Shown: positions 34,696-44,338, numbered from the stretch's first letter. The stretch: DNA of 45,690 nt from Acidobacteriaceae bacterium (GCA_003139795.1 PLGM01000101.1:91782-137471), one strand, 5' to 3'. Translations and numbers: made by a program. Notes: a model not told the origin generated them from the sequence alone.

Positions 34696-36159
34696 CTATT
34701 GTTCCAGAACCCATGTGTCTTTGCTGCCGCCGCCTTGCGAGGAGTTCACCACCAGCGACCCTTTTTCCAGAGCCACCCGCGTCAGCCCTCCAGGTACGAT
34801 GTTCACCTTGTCGCCAAACAGCACGTAGGGCCGCAGGTCCACGTGGCGCGGCTCCAGATGGTTGCCGATCAGGCATGGAGCGCGGGAAAAATCCAGCGTG
34901 GGCTGCGCAATGTAGTTGCGCGGGTTGGCTTCGATCTGGCGGGCAAACTCCTCCCGCTGGAGCGCCGTCGATTGCGGACCGATCAACATTCCATAGCCGC
35001 CGCTCTCACCGACCGCCTTCACCACCAGCTTGTCCAGGTTGGCCAGCACGTGCCGGCGCTGATCAGCTTCCGTCAGCAGGTAAGTCTCCACGTTGGCCAG
35101 AATCGGTTCCTCGTCCAGATAGTAGCGGATGATGCGCGGCACATACGCATAAACTGCCTTGTCGTCGGCCAGCCCCGTGCCGAAGGCGTTGGTCACCGTC
35201 ACGTTGCCGGCGTGGTAGGCGTTGAACAGACCCGCGCAGCCCAGCGACGAGTCCGAGAGAAAGATCAACGGATCGCTGAAGTCGTCGTCCACGCGGCGGT
35301 AGATCACGTCCACGCGCTTGAGCCCGTCGGTGGTGCGCATGTAGACGATGTTGTCGTGGGTCACCAGGTCGCGGCCCTCGACCAGGTCGATGCCCATCTG
35401 CCGGGCCAGATAGGTGTGCTCAAAGTATGCGGAGTTGAAGACTCCCGGCGTCAGCAGCACGATATTCGGCTCCGGCCGGCCCTCCGGCGCCAGCGAGCGC
35501 AGCGTGGCCAGCAGCAGTTGCGGATAGTGCTCGATGGGCCGCACCCCGTAGCTGTGGAAGAGCTTCGGGAAGGTCCGCTTCATTACCCGGCGGTTGGTCA
35601 GCATGTAGCTCACCCCGGAGGGCACCCGGAGGTTGTCTTCGAGCACCACAAACTCGCCGGTAGTCAGCCGCAGCAGGTCGGAGCCCACCACCGCGATGTA
35701 GACATTCCGCGGCACCTGCAAGCCTCGCATCTGCCGCCGGTAGTGCTTGCAACTGTAAACCAGTTCGCGCGGCACCACCCGGTCGTTCAGGATCTTGGCG
35801 TCGAAGTAGACGTCGTGCAGAAAGTGGTTGAGCGCGGTGATGCGCTGGGTCAGGCCGCGCTCGATCCGGTCCCACTCCTCGGCCGTAACCAGCCTCGGCA
35901 GCAGGTCATAGGGAAAGATGCGCTCCGTGCCCTCGTCGCGCCCGTAGACGGTGAAGGTAATGCCCTGGTTCAGAAACGACAGGTCCGCCGACTGCTTGCG
36001 CCGCTGCAACTCCTCCTTGGGCAGCCGCGCCAAGGTCTCGGCCAGCGCCCGGTACTGCGGGCGCACCTCCCCGTTCCGCTCGCGCATCTCGTCGAATGCC
36101 TGGTCGAGAGGATAGTCTCCGAGGAGCGTCCCCAGTTCCACTGTAGGTCCAGCGCTCAT
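34696..36159 (-). CDS. Circularly permuted ATP-grasp protein (DUF404/DUF407 type)
   Basis: 487 residues. The order of the ATP-grasp subdomains is permuted: the part with [20 protein letters not shown] and [17 protein letters not shown] precedes [20 protein letters not shown], the glycine-rich nucleotide loop, and ends [20 protein letters not shown] followed by [14 protein letters not shown], the family's signature C-terminus. ATP-grasp enzymes join a carboxylate to an amine or thiol through an acyl phosphate; this class is predicted to make peptide-like amides. First gene of a three-gene operon with alpha-E and transglutaminase. No ribosome site is evident before the ATG at 36159. Activity is inferred from family. 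Confidence 0.93.
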   Translation of the reverse strand: MSAGPTVELGTLLGDYPLDQAFDEMRERNGEVRPQYRALAETLARLPKEELQRRKQSADLSFLNQGITFTVYGRDEGTERIFPYDLLPRLVTAEEWDRIERGLTQRITALNHFLHDVYFDAKILNDRVVPRELVYSCKHYRRQMRGLQVPRNVYIAVVGSDLLRLTTGEFVVLEDNLRVPSGVSYMLTNRRVMKRTFPKLFHSYGVRPIEHYPQLLLATLRSLAPEGRPEPNIVLLTPGVFNSAYFEHTYLARQMGIDLVEGRDLVTHDNIVYMRTTDGLKRVDVIYRRVDDDFSDPLIFLSDSSLGCAGLFNAYHAGNVTVTNAFGTGLADDKAVYAYVPRIIRYYLDEEPILANVETYLLTEADQRRHVLANLDKLVVKAVGESGGYGMLIGPQSTALQREEFARQIEANPRNYIAQPTLDFSRAPCLIGNHLEPRHVDLRPYVLFGDKVNIVPGGLTRVALEKGSLVVNSSQGGGSKDTWVLEQ

Positions 36160-36516
36160 GAGGGGCAGTGGGCTTTCCGTGCCGCAAATTCAGGCTCCGG
36201 CGGCGAATGAGATGCAGCCTCCCAGGCCAGGTGCGCCGCACCCGCCCCGCTCCAGCGTCCAACCCCATCCCGCCTGAACCCTATTCTTTAGCTTGTAACA
36301 CACAGGGTATAAAGGAGCCATCAGGAAAGGGTGAAGGACGGAGAAAAGCGGCGTGGGCCGCATAGGGTGAGCCTCGGGAGACGCCGACGGCAGCCTTCCT
36401 GTTTCCTGGCCTGACCACGTTTTCGAGCTTCCCTATTTCGAGCAGCCGGACCAGCCCGCCACGGCCAGCCACGAAGCGGGCCAGGTGGGGGCTATGATGA
36501 AAAAGAGGGTAAGAAC
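36160..36516. other. Divergent intergenic region between the ATP-grasp operon and the nitroreductase gene
   Basis: 357 bases without a gene. It must hold both promoters. TATAAA at about 36309-36314 is a possible -10 box for the rightward gene but has no good -35 partner. AGGGTAAGAAC before 36517 gives the ribosome site. Confidence 0.45.
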
Positions 36517-37167
36517 ATGACAAATCCTGAGGCCTTGCGAGCCGTTCAACTTCCCTTGCCAACGAACGACCCAGGCGCCTCGGTTTTTTCCGCGCTGCAA
36601 CAGCGAAAGACCACGCGGGAGATCGGCGCCACCCCACTGCCCATGCAGTTGCTTTCGAATCTCCTGTGGGCCGCCTGCGGGGTAAATCGCACCGCCGGCC
36701 CGTTTGGAGTCCCTGGCAGGACAGCCGCCTCGGCCAGCAACTCGCAGGAAATTGACCTTTATGTCGCCGTCAAGGAGGGCGTCTATCTATACGACGCATT
36801 CAACAACCTGTTAGCGCCCATCGCCGCCGGCGATCTGCGCGCCTCCGCGATGACTCCCGGCCAGCGAGGCATCGATGCGAAAGCGCCCGTTCAACTGATC
36901 TACGTCGTTGACGTTCATCGGCTGACCCACACGGCGGGCTTTCAGGAGCCTGGGTTGCACGACCCTGAAGTTCAGAAGTCGTACTACTACGTAGATACCG
37001 GCCTCATTGCGGGCAACGTGCATCTGTTCGCCGCGGCGCAGGGATTGGCGGCATGGTTCCACAACTGCGATAAGGCCGGCCTCGCGAAATCGCTCGGTTT
37101 GCGGCCGGAACAGCGGGTGCTGTTCGCTCAGTCGGTCGGATATCCTGAAAAAAAGATCGCGGAATAA
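36517..37167 (+). CDS. Nitroreductase-family flavoprotein (SagB/ThcOx-like)
   Basis: 216 residues. It opens the domain with VFSALQQRKTTREIGATPLP, the FMN-phosphate-binding R-x-S/T-x-R/K-x region of nitroreductases, continues with LSNLLWAACGVNRTAGPFGV and TAASASNSQEIDLYVAVKEG, and ends GLRPEQRVLFAQSVGYPEK. The L-W-A-A-x-G-x-N-R segment and the SQxIDLY pattern are those of the SagB-type dehydrogenase branch, whose members oxidise azoline heterocycles in modified peptides, but other members are stand-alone reductases. No YcaO or precursor peptide gene is nearby. Divergent from the ATP-grasp operon, convergent with glnA. Family sure, subtype tentative. Confidence 0.8.
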   Translation: MTNPEALRAVQLPLPTNDPGASVFSALQQRKTTREIGATPLPMQLLSNLLWAACGVNRTAGPFGVPGRTAASASNSQEIDLYVAVKEGVYLYDAFNNLLAPIAAGDLRASAMTPGQRGIDAKAPVQLIYVVDVHRLTHTAGFQEPGLHDPEVQKSYYYVDTGLIAGNVHLFAAAQGLAAWFHNCDKAGLAKSLGLRPEQRVLFAQSVGYPEKKIAE

Positions 37168-37285
37168 GCTGAAATGCAGCTTTCGAAAAAGACAGTGTTG
37201 ATTAGGGACGGCGAACCATTCGTGGCCGCGCCGCCCTCTGTTCTTGCCCGGACCATGCGTCCAGACCCGCTTTGAATAGTTCGCT

Positions 37286-38716
37286 CTAGAACAAGTTCCA
37301 TAGCGACTGGTTGTACACCGCGTGGTGGAACTGCACCTCGGAGCCCTTGACGATGCTTCCGAGCTCCCGCGGCGAACGGTTGGCCACGGCCTGCTTGAGC
37401 TCCGCATAACGGCCCTGCACGTCGGAGCCCAGAATCTCCGCAATCCAGGCCGACGACTGGAAGTCTTCGATCGCTTTCTGGATGTTGTCCGGCAGGTAGC
37501 GCCCGCCCGCGCGCAGATTGTCCGCGGTGGAGATTACCCCGTCGATGCCGGTCTTGAAGATGCCGTACATCGTCAGGTAGGGGTTGGCGTCCGGCGCCAC
37601 GGCGCGCACCTCGGTGCGCATGGAGCGGTGGTTACCGATGGGCACCCGGACCATGGCGCCGCGATCGACCGCCGAGGCCCGGATCTGGTTGGGCGCCTCG
37701 AAGTGCGGATCCAGCCGCCGGTACGCGTTCACGCTGGGGTTGAACACCAGGCAAAGGTCCAGCGCATGGGTCAGAATGCGGTCCAGGAAGTCCCAGCCGA
37801 ACTTCGAGAGCTGTTCCTCGCCCTTTTCGTCCCAGAACAGGTTGGTCTTGCCCTTGGAGACCGAGACGTTGGTGTGCATGCCGCTGCCGTTCACGCCCAC
37901 CACCGGCTTGGGCAGGAAGCAGGCCGTGTAGCCGAGGGTATTGGCGATCTGCCGAGTCAGCAGCTTGTAGAGCTGAATCTGGTCCGCCGCGGCCACCACC
38001 TCGGAGTAACCGTAGTTGATCTCGAACTGGCTGGGCGCCACCTCGGGGTGGTCCTTCTCGTTCTGGAAACCCATGGCCCGCTGCACCTCGGCCGAAATAT
38101 CGATGAACTGGCGCAGCGGGTCCAGCGGCAGTGAGTGGTAATAGCCGCCGGTCGAGATGAACTCGAACTTGCCCGTCTCGTGGTACCGCTGCTCGGCGTC
38201 CTTGCCGGCGAACAGGAAGCCCTCGATCTCGTTGGCCGCGTTCAGCGTGTAGCCCTTCTCCGCGTACAGCTTGTCGGAGTAGTTCTTGAGCACCCCGCGC
38301 AGATCGCCGGAGTAGAGGGTGCCGTCCTTGTCGATGACCACGCCGAAGACCAGCACCTTGCCGTTGCCGAAGACGTCGGCCGGAACCCAGTAGAAGGCGC
38401 TCCAGTCAATTCCAAGACGAAGGTCGCTCTCCTTCTGCGCGGTAAATCCGCGGATCGACGAGCCGTCGAAGGTCAGGTTCTCGTAAGCGCCGAGCAGGAA
38501 TTTCTTGTCGTAGTCGAGCAGGTGCAACCGGCCTTCGAGGTCGCTGAACAGCACGGTCACGGCCTTGATACGCTTCTCGTCGGTCAGATATTTCAGCCGC
38601 TTTTCGCGGATTTCGTCGGCGCCAACGCGGTTGACGCGGTCGGCCTTGGCGGCCAGGTTGAGCTCTTCCAGCTCCGCATACGGGAGGGCTAGAAAATTGC
38701 GGTATTCAGTAGGCAT
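37286..38716 (-). CDS. glnA: Glutamine synthetase, type I
   Basis: 476 residues from the ATG at 38716, with AAAGGAGAACC directly upstream; the same frame is open for a further 1.5 kb but that is the shadow of the peptidase gene. Signature segments: beta-grasp domain ending DGSSIRGFTAQKESD, catalytic-domain ligands NEIEGFLFAG and EVAPSQFEINYG, KPVVGVNGSGMHTNVSVSKG, and RTEVRAVAPDANPYL. The Tyr-containing adenylylation loop of the GSI-beta type (NLYDLP) is not seen; that place reads GGRYLPDNIQKAIEDF, so control by adenylylation is unlikely. The enzyme forms glutamine from glutamate, ammonia and ATP. Divergent from two peptidases, a plausible nitrogen-supply neighbourhood. Confidence 0.94.
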   Translation of the reverse strand: MPTEYRNFLALPYAELEELNLAAKADRVNRVGADEIREKRLKYLTDEKRIKAVTVLFSDLEGRLHLLDYDKKFLLGAYENLTFDGSSIRGFTAQKESDLRLGIDWSAFYWVPADVFGNGKVLVFGVVIDKDGTLYSGDLRGVLKNYSDKLYAEKGYTLNAANEIEGFLFAGKDAEQRYHETGKFEFISTGGYYHSLPLDPLRQFIDISAEVQRAMGFQNEKDHPEVAPSQFEINYGYSEVVAAADQIQLYKLLTRQIANTLGYTACFLPKPVVGVNGSGMHTNVSVSKGKTNLFWDEKGEEQLSKFGWDFLDRILTHALDLCLVFNPSVNAYRRLDPHFEAPNQIRASAVDRGAMVRVPIGNHRSMRTEVRAVAPDANPYLTMYGIFKTGIDGVISTADNLRAGGRYLPDNIQKAIEDFQSSAWIAEILGSDVQGRYAELKQAVANRSPRELGSIVKGSEVQFHHAVYNQSLWNLF

Positions 38717-38971
38717 GGTTCTCCTTTGGGCGGAAAAAAGGTGCAGTCCCGGCGTTTGATGGCGCTGGAGGCTGTTGCAGGTCTTGTGACCATAGGGTAA
38801 CGCGGCTCGGCCCGCCGCGCATAAGAAAATCATCTCCTTGGAGCCTGGGAAAGCGAAGAGGCGTGGAAAACCGTTGACAAATGGAATCCTGGCGCTCCCA
38901 TCCGGCCGCTGCCCCTGCCGGACCGCCGCTCCCCTGGAGTACTCTGGTTGCTCAGGAGATTCTTGCATCCG

Positions 38972-40888
38972 ATGCCCAACCCGCACCGCCTCGCCTTTGC
39001 CGTTCTGGCCGTTTTTACTCTTGCTCTCACCCTCGTCCACGCCCAGCAACCGGCGCCCCCCGCACCCATTGAGGACTACGTTCGCGCCCACTACACCAAG
39101 TACGAGTTCCGCATCCCCATGCGCGACGGCAAGCGGCTCTTCACCGCCGTCTACGTGCCCAAGGACCCCGCCGGCGGCCCCTATCCGTTCCTGATGGACC
39201 GCACCCCTTACAGCGTCGGTCCATACGGCGAGGACCAGTACCCAAAGCACCTCGGCCCCTCCGAAGAGTTTGAGAAGAGCGGCTATATCTTCGTCTACCA
39301 GGACGTGCGCGGGCGCTGGATGAGCGAAGGCGAATTCCAGGAAATGCGTCCCCACATCGACGAAAAGAAGTCCCCCCAGGACGTCGACGACGCCTCCGAC
39401 ACCTACGACACCATCGAGTTCCTGCTCAAGCACGTGGCCGGCAACAACGGCAAGGCCGGCATCTGGGGCATCTCCTACCCCGGCTTCTACACCTCGGCCT
39501 CCATCATCGATTCCCACCCCGCCCTCGCCGCGGCGAGCCCGCAGGCGCCCATGACCGACCTCTTCCTGGGCGACGACGCCTATCATGGCGGAGCTTTCAT
39601 GCTCTCGGCCAACTTTGGTTTCTATGCCTTCTTCAAGCCCAACCAGAACCCGGAGACCCCCAAGCCCACCGTCGGCTTCGACTTCGGCACCCCGGACAGG
39701 TACCAGTTCTATCTCCAGGCCGGTAACATCGCCAACCTCGACAAGCTCTACCTGAAGGGCTCCAACTGGCTCTTCAACGACCAGGCAAAGCACGACACCT
39801 ACGATGCTTACTGGCAGGCGCGCGATCTCTCCCGCCACATGAAGAACGTGCATTGCGCGGTGCTGGTGGTGGGCGGCTGGTACGACGCCGAAGACCTCTC
39901 CGGCCCCTACCGCACCTTCTACGCCATCAACAAATTCAACCCCGGCACACCCACCACGCTGGTCGAGGGCCCCTGGGTCCACGGCGGCTGGGCGCACGGC
40001 GACGGCACCCACCTGGGCGATGTGCAGTTCAACGCCAAAACCAGCGAATACTTCCGCGCCAACATCCAGTTCCCTTTCTTCGAGCATTACCTCAAGGGCA
40101 AGGGCGCGGTCCAGCCCAAAGCTGTGGTCTTTGAGACCGGAACCAACGTCTGGCGCACCTTTGACGCCTGGCCGCCCAAGGCCGCGACGGCCAAAACCCT
40201 CTACTTCCACTCCGGCGGCAAGCTCAGCTTCGACCCGCCTGCCGAAACCAAAGGATTCGACGAGTACATCAGCGACCCCAACCATCCCGTTCCCTTTGTG
40301 GGCTACACCACCGACACCGTGCCCCAGCGCTACATGGTGGACGACCAGCGCTTCGCCAGCTACCGGCCCGACGTGCTGGTCTACGAAACCGATCCGCTCG
40401 ACGAGGACGTGACCATCGCCGGCCCCATCTCGCCCAAACTCAAAATCGCCAGCACCGGCACCGACTCGGATTTTGATGTAAAACTCATCGACGTCTATCC
40501 GGAGAACTACCCCGACCCGGACGACTCACTCAACGGCAACAAGCGCATCCAGGACGCGCCGCCGCTGCACATGGGCGGCTACCAACAACTTCTGCGCGGG
40601 GAACCCTTCCGCGCCAAATTCCGTAACAGTTGGGAGAAGCCCGAGCCGCTGACGCCAGGCAAAGAGGCCGACGTCAACTTCACGATGCCCGACCTGTTTC
40701 ACACCTTCCGCCGCGGCCATCGCATCATGGTCCAGGTCGAGAGCTCCTGGTTCCCGCTCACCGACCGCAATCCGCAAACCTTCACCGACATTCCCAACGC
40801 CAAACCGGAGGAGTTCCAGAAGGCCACCGAACAGATTTTCCGCCAGAAAGACGCAGCTTCCGGCGTTGAAGTTCTGGTACTGCCGTAA
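38972..40888 (+). CDS. Secreted CocE/NonD (S15-like) hydrolase
   Basis: 638 residues. The ATG at 38972 gives MPNPHRLAFAVLAVFTLALT, a signal peptide ending VHAQQ; an in-frame TTG at 38963 nearer to AGGAGA is an alternative start. The alpha/beta-hydrolase core has the oxyanion text YIFVYQDVRGRWMSEGEF, nucleophile Ser168 in GIWGISYPGF, and WVHGGWAHGDG for the histidine; the C-terminal 200 residues are the jelly-roll domain of the X-Pro dipeptidyl-peptidase/cocaine-esterase family. Members cleave ester or amide bonds, several act as aminoacyl or glutaryl acylases. It probably works on peptides or amides outside the inner membrane, next to the S46 peptidase. Confidence 0.9.
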   Translation: MPNPHRLAFAVLAVFTLALTLVHAQQPAPPAPIEDYVRAHYTKYEFRIPMRDGKRLFTAVYVPKDPAGGPYPFLMDRTPYSVGPYGEDQYPKHLGPSEEFEKSGYIFVYQDVRGRWMSEGEFQEMRPHIDEKKSPQDVDDASDTYDTIEFLLKHVAGNNGKAGIWGISYPGFYTSASIIDSHPALAAASPQAPMTDLFLGDDAYHGGAFMLSANFGFYAFFKPNQNPETPKPTVGFDFGTPDRYQFYLQAGNIANLDKLYLKGSNWLFNDQAKHDTYDAYWQARDLSRHMKNVHCAVLVVGGWYDAEDLSGPYRTFYAINKFNPGTPTTLVEGPWVHGGWAHGDGTHLGDVQFNAKTSEYFRANIQFPFFEHYLKGKGAVQPKAVVFETGTNVWRTFDAWPPKAATAKTLYFHSGGKLSFDPPAETKGFDEYISDPNHPVPFVGYTTDTVPQRYMVDDQRFASYRPDVLVYETDPLDEDVTIAGPISPKLKIASTGTDSDFDVKLIDVYPENYPDPDDSLNGNKRIQDAPPLHMGGYQQLLRGEPFRAKFRNSWEKPEPLTPGKEADVNFTMPDLFHTFRRGHRIMVQVESSWFPLTDRNPQTFTDIPNAKPEEFQKATEQIFRQKDAASGVEVLVLP

Positions 40889-40912
40889 CCGAAATTGCAG
40901 CGGGGCTTACGT

Positions 40913-40986
40913 GGTTAGCGGAGTTAGCGTTGCTAGCCCCGCTTGCTCCGCCAAACCCGCTAACTCCGGTAACTCCGCTAACTTGC
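40913..40986. repeat. Array of eight degenerate 9-mers folding into a long hairpin
   Basis: Steps of nine from 40915: TTAGCGGAG, TTAGCGTTG, CTAGCCCCG, CTTGCTCCG, CCAAACCCG, CTAACTCCG, GTAACTCCG, CTAACTTGC. The first two units are reverse complements of the last ones, so 40913-40928 and 40958-40973 pair over 16 bp with one mismatch. It fills the gap between the two peptidase genes. Confidence 0.75.
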
Positions 40987-41004
40987 TAACCCATGAGGAC
41001 TCCA

Positions 41005-43110
41005 ATGCGCACTCGCAATTTTCGCACCCTGCTTCTGCTGCCGGCCGCGCTTCTGCTGGCCGCTTCGCCTGTGATCCATGCCGAAGAAGGCATGTGGACC
41101 TTCGACAACCCACCGCTGAAACTGCTCAAGGCAAAATACAACTTCACGCCCACGCAGGCCTGGCTCGACCACCTGCGCCTCTCCAGCGTCCGGCTCAACG
41201 ACGGCGGATCGGGCTCCTTTGTCAGCTCCGACGGCCTGCTGCTCACCAATCATCACGTGGCGCGCGGCCAGTTGCAGAAGAACTCGACAGCCGAGCACGA
41301 CTATCTCCTCAACGGTTTCTATGCCGCCACGGCGGACCAGGAGATGAAGTCTCCCGATCTGGAAATCAACGTGCTGATAGCCATGCAGGATGTGACCGCG
41401 CGGGTGCAGGGCGCGGCCAAGGGCATTACCGACGAGGCCAAGGCCCTGAAGGCCCGCGACGCCGAGATCGCCGCCATCACCAAGGAAAGCACCGAAGCTC
41501 TCAACAAAGCGCATAACGTCAAGACCGGCTATCGCTCCGACGTGGTTGGGTTCTACCAGGGCGGCGAGTACTGGCTCTACCAGTACAAGGTCTACACCGA
41601 CGTGCGCCTGGTCTTCGCGCCGGAGCAGCAGGCGGCCTTCTACGGCGGCGATCCGGACAACTTCACCTATCCGCGCTACGACCTGGACATGGCCCTGTTC
41701 CGCGTTTACGACGACAACAGCAAGCCGCTGCACACCGATAACTTCCTCAAGTGGAGCGCCAAGGGCGCCGCGCCCGGCGAGCTGGTCTTCATCTCTGGCC
41801 ACCCAGGCTCCACGGAACGCGATGACACCGTAGCCCAATTGCTCATCCAGCGCGATATGATCGGGCCGGCCGTGACGGAGTATTTGCAGCACCGCATCGC
41901 CACCGCCCAGGCCTTTGCCGCGCAGGGACCGGAGCAGGCTCGCCTGGTGGGCAGCCTCATCTTCGGGCTGCAAAACAGCCTCAAGGTCTACATTGGCCGT
42001 AAAGAAGCGCTGGCCGACCCGGCCATTCTGGCCAAAAAAGAGGCCGAAGAGGCTGACTTCCGCGCCAAGGTGGCCGCCAATCCCGAGTGGCAAAAAGCCT
42101 ATGGCGACGCCTGGGACACCATTGCCCGCGCTGAAGAGAAGGTGAAGCCGGAGATCAAGGGCCAGCTCTTCCGCCGCGCCGACAGCCAACTCTTCGGCCT
42201 GGCGCTCACCATCGTGCAATACGTGGCCGAGATCAAGAAGCCCGACGGCGAGCGCCTGCCGCAGTTCCACGACGCCGCGCTGGATACGCTCAATTACCGG
42301 TTGAAGTCGCCGGCCAAGATTCCCGTGGCGACGGAGAAGCTTTATATGGCAGACGCGATCAAGCTGGGCCAGGCAAAGCTGGGCAAGGACGACGCGTACT
42401 TCCAGGCCATCTTACAGGGCGGCGACGTGGATACGGTGGTGAACTCCCTGGTGGACGGCACCAAACTGGCCGACCCGGCCGTCCGCAAGGCGCTTCTGGA
42501 TGGCGGCGAGGCCGCCGTGGCCGCTTCCACCGATCCCATGATCGTGGCCGCGCGCCGCGTCGACCCCATCGTGCGCGAGACCAACCGCCGCATGAGAGAC
42601 ACCATAGCCAGCGTGCTCACCCCGGCCGGCGAAAAGCTCGGCAAGGCCCGCTTCCTGGTCTATGGCAAGGACGCCTATCCCGACGCCACCTTCACCCTCC
42701 GCCTCAGCTATGGCACGGTCACAGGCTACCCCTACAACGGCACGATTGCCCCGCCCTTCACCACCTTCTACGGCCTCTACGACCGCGCCGCCAGCTTCAG
42801 CAACAAGCCGCCCTTCGACCTGACGCCTAAGGAAGCGGCCGGCCTTAACAAGCTCGACCTCTCCACGCCCCTCGATTTCGTCTGCACCGGCGACATCATC
42901 GGCGGCAACTCCGGCTCGCCCGTCGTTAACCGCGACGGCGAACTCGTGGGCCTGATCTTCGACGGCAACATCGAGTCCATGGCCGGTGATTTTGTCTATG
43001 ACGGAACCAAGAACCGCGCCGTCGCCGTCCACTCGTCCGGCATGATCGAAGGCCTGCGCAAGCTCTACGGAGCCGGCGCCCTGGCCGATGAACTCGAAGG
43101 CAAAAAGTAA
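41005..43110 (+). CDS. S46-family dipeptidyl-peptidase, DPP7-like
   Basis: 701 residues. The ATG at 41005 is preferred because AGGA lies five bases before it, while the ATG at 40993 follows repeat DNA without a ribosome site. Signal peptide MRTRNFRTLLLLPAALLLAA ends near VIHAEEG. Catalytic His84 is in LLTNHHVARG, the Asp in YPRYDLDMALFRVY, and Ser636 in GGNSGSPVVN. Eighteen residues past the Ser stands Gly654 (GLIFDGNIES); at this place DPP7 has Gly and DPP11 has Arg, so hydrophobic rather than acidic P1 residues are expected. It removes dipeptides from peptide N-termini in the periplasm. Lies 116 bases after the S15-like gene, probably cotranscribed. Confidence 0.94.
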   Translation: MRTRNFRTLLLLPAALLLAASPVIHAEEGMWTFDNPPLKLLKAKYNFTPTQAWLDHLRLSSVRLNDGGSGSFVSSDGLLLTNHHVARGQLQKNSTAEHDYLLNGFYAATADQEMKSPDLEINVLIAMQDVTARVQGAAKGITDEAKALKARDAEIAAITKESTEALNKAHNVKTGYRSDVVGFYQGGEYWLYQYKVYTDVRLVFAPEQQAAFYGGDPDNFTYPRYDLDMALFRVYDDNSKPLHTDNFLKWSAKGAAPGELVFISGHPGSTERDDTVAQLLIQRDMIGPAVTEYLQHRIATAQAFAAQGPEQARLVGSLIFGLQNSLKVYIGRKEALADPAILAKKEAEEADFRAKVAANPEWQKAYGDAWDTIARAEEKVKPEIKGQLFRRADSQLFGLALTIVQYVAEIKKPDGERLPQFHDAALDTLNYRLKSPAKIPVATEKLYMADAIKLGQAKLGKDDAYFQAILQGGDVDTVVNSLVDGTKLADPAVRKALLDGGEAAVAASTDPMIVAARRVDPIVRETNRRMRDTIASVLTPAGEKLGKARFLVYGKDAYPDATFTLRLSYGTVTGYPYNGTIAPPFTTFYGLYDRAASFSNKPPFDLTPKEAAGLNKLDLSTPLDFVCTGDIIGGNSGSPVVNRDGELVGLIFDGNIESMAGDFVYDGTKNRAVAVHSSGMIEGLRKLYGAGALADELEGKK

Positions 43111-43134
43111 CTCGACTGACTTGCCACTAACTCG

Positions 43135-43159
43135 AAGGGGAGCCGCGCAGGCTCCCCTT
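43135..43159. terminator. Probable terminator after the S46 peptidase gene
   Basis: AAGGGGAGCC and GGCTCCCCTT form a perfect 10-bp stem around GCGCA, 25 bases past the stop codon and ahead of the convergent lacI-family gene. Confidence 0.7.
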
Positions 43160-43250
43160 GCTCATTCCTCCAATCTGTGTGTAGGATCCCTCGCCGGATC
43201 GGCGGTCAGGGCGATTTCGCACCCATCGGAGGGCCGCCGGCAACTGGTCT

Positions 43251-44321
43251 TCAGTTCCGCTTCCCGCGCCCGCGCCGCAAATTGGGCGGACAGGTCGACT
43301 CCCGAATCACCAGTTCCGGCAGAATCGGCACCGTAGCCGGAAAAGTCGCCTGACCGCGAATCCGTTGCAGCAGAATGCGCGCGGCCACCATTCCCATGTG
43401 ATACAGCGGTTGGCGAATGGTGGTCAGGCTCGGGTTGTGGTAGGCCGCGCTCTGGATATCGTCGAAGCCCACCACGGAAACGTCCTGCGGCGCGCGCAGG
43501 CCATGATCCACAAGCGCCCGGATAGCTCCAAACGCGGACACATCGTTGTAGCACACCAGCGCGGTAAAGTCGGCGCCGCGGTTGACCAGTTCATTGGCCG
43601 GCCCAAAACCCATCGCCGGCGTCGACTCCCGCAACTCGATTTGCGCGGTCAACTCGGGCGGAACTTCCAGCTTCAACTCCCTGGCCACCGTCATCTGGCA
43701 CTCCCAGCGCTCATCGGCGTCGGAACTCCATTTGCCGCCGCGCATGAAGGCGATCTTGCGGTGCCCCAACTGGACCAGGTGGCGCAACGCCAGCTCCGCC
43801 GCCCGCCGCTGATCCAGAACCACGTTGGTCACGCCCTCAATCTTGCGATGTCCCGCCACCGCCACCACCGGCAGCTTCATGCTGTGCTCAAGCACCGTGT
43901 CGATCAGGATGAACCCTTCCACGCAGCGGTCCAGCAGCAGGCGCGGGTACTCCTCGATCAGGTCGGGCTTGCGCCGATGGCTGGCGGTCAGGTAGAAGTA
44001 GCCTTCCTCGATCAGCAACTCCTCCATGCCCGACAGCACCTGCGTGACATAGTGGTCGTTCAGGTCCGGCACCAGCACGCCTATCGAAAATGTCTGCCGC
44101 TTGCGAAGCGAACGCGCATAGAAGCTGGGCCGGTAGTCGAACTTGGCTGCCGCCCCGGTCACCCGGTCCCGGGTCTCCTGCGGAATCGAGCGCACACCGG
44201 GGGCATTGTTCAGCACCAGCGAGATAGTGGCCGGTGAAAGGTTCAAATACTCCCCCAGCGTGCGCAGGCTGATGGGTTGCCCCGGCTGCGGCTCGGCTCC
44301 TGTTTTTGCTCGCGTGACCAT
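43251..44321 (-). CDS. LacI-family transcriptional regulator
   Basis: 356 residues from the ATG at 44321 (MVTRAKTGAE); an in-frame GTG at 44339 would add six residues. The helix-turn-helix is at about 19-40 (ISLRTLGEYLNLSPATISLV), followed by the hinge helix and a periplasmic-binding-protein-like sensor domain (IGVLVPDLNDHYVTQVLSGM, AALALCYN-type text ALVCYNDVSAFGAIRAL, DVSVVGFDDIQSAAY). Such repressors answer to sugars or nucleosides. There is no sugar gene next to it, so it probably controls distant genes. A dyad (TGTACAA-TCT-TTGTAACA) overlaps its own start codon, which suggests self-repression. The C-terminus ends in a basic RRGRGKRN tail. Confidence 0.92.
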   Translation of the reverse strand: MVTRAKTGAEPQPGQPISLRTLGEYLNLSPATISLVLNNAPGVRSIPQETRDRVTGAAAKFDYRPSFYARSLRKRQTFSIGVLVPDLNDHYVTQVLSGMEELLIEEGYFYLTASHRRKPDLIEEYPRLLLDRCVEGFILIDTVLEHSMKLPVVAVAGHRKIEGVTNVVLDQRRAAELALRHLVQLGHRKIAFMRGGKWSSDADERWECQMTVARELKLEVPPELTAQIELRESTPAMGFGPANELVNRGADFTALVCYNDVSAFGAIRALVDHGLRAPQDVSVVGFDDIQSAAYHNPSLTTIRQPLYHMGMVAARILLQRIRGQATFPATVPILPELVIRESTCPPNLRRGRGKRN

Positions 44322-44338
44322 GTACAATCTTTGTAACA
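44321..44338. promoter_or_regulatory. Dyad overlapping the lacI-family start codon, candidate self-operator
   Basis: TGTACAA (44321-44327) and TTGTAACA (44331-44338) are near-perfect inverted arms with a TCT centre. Place and AT-rich character fit an operator that blocks its own gene, though LacI-family sites usually have a central CG. Confidence 0.4.

Noticed and set aside
38717..40285. Extension of the glnA frame by more than 500 codons upstream
   Set aside because: The part beyond 38716 is the antisense of the S15-like gene; a strong ribosome site marks the ATG at 38716.
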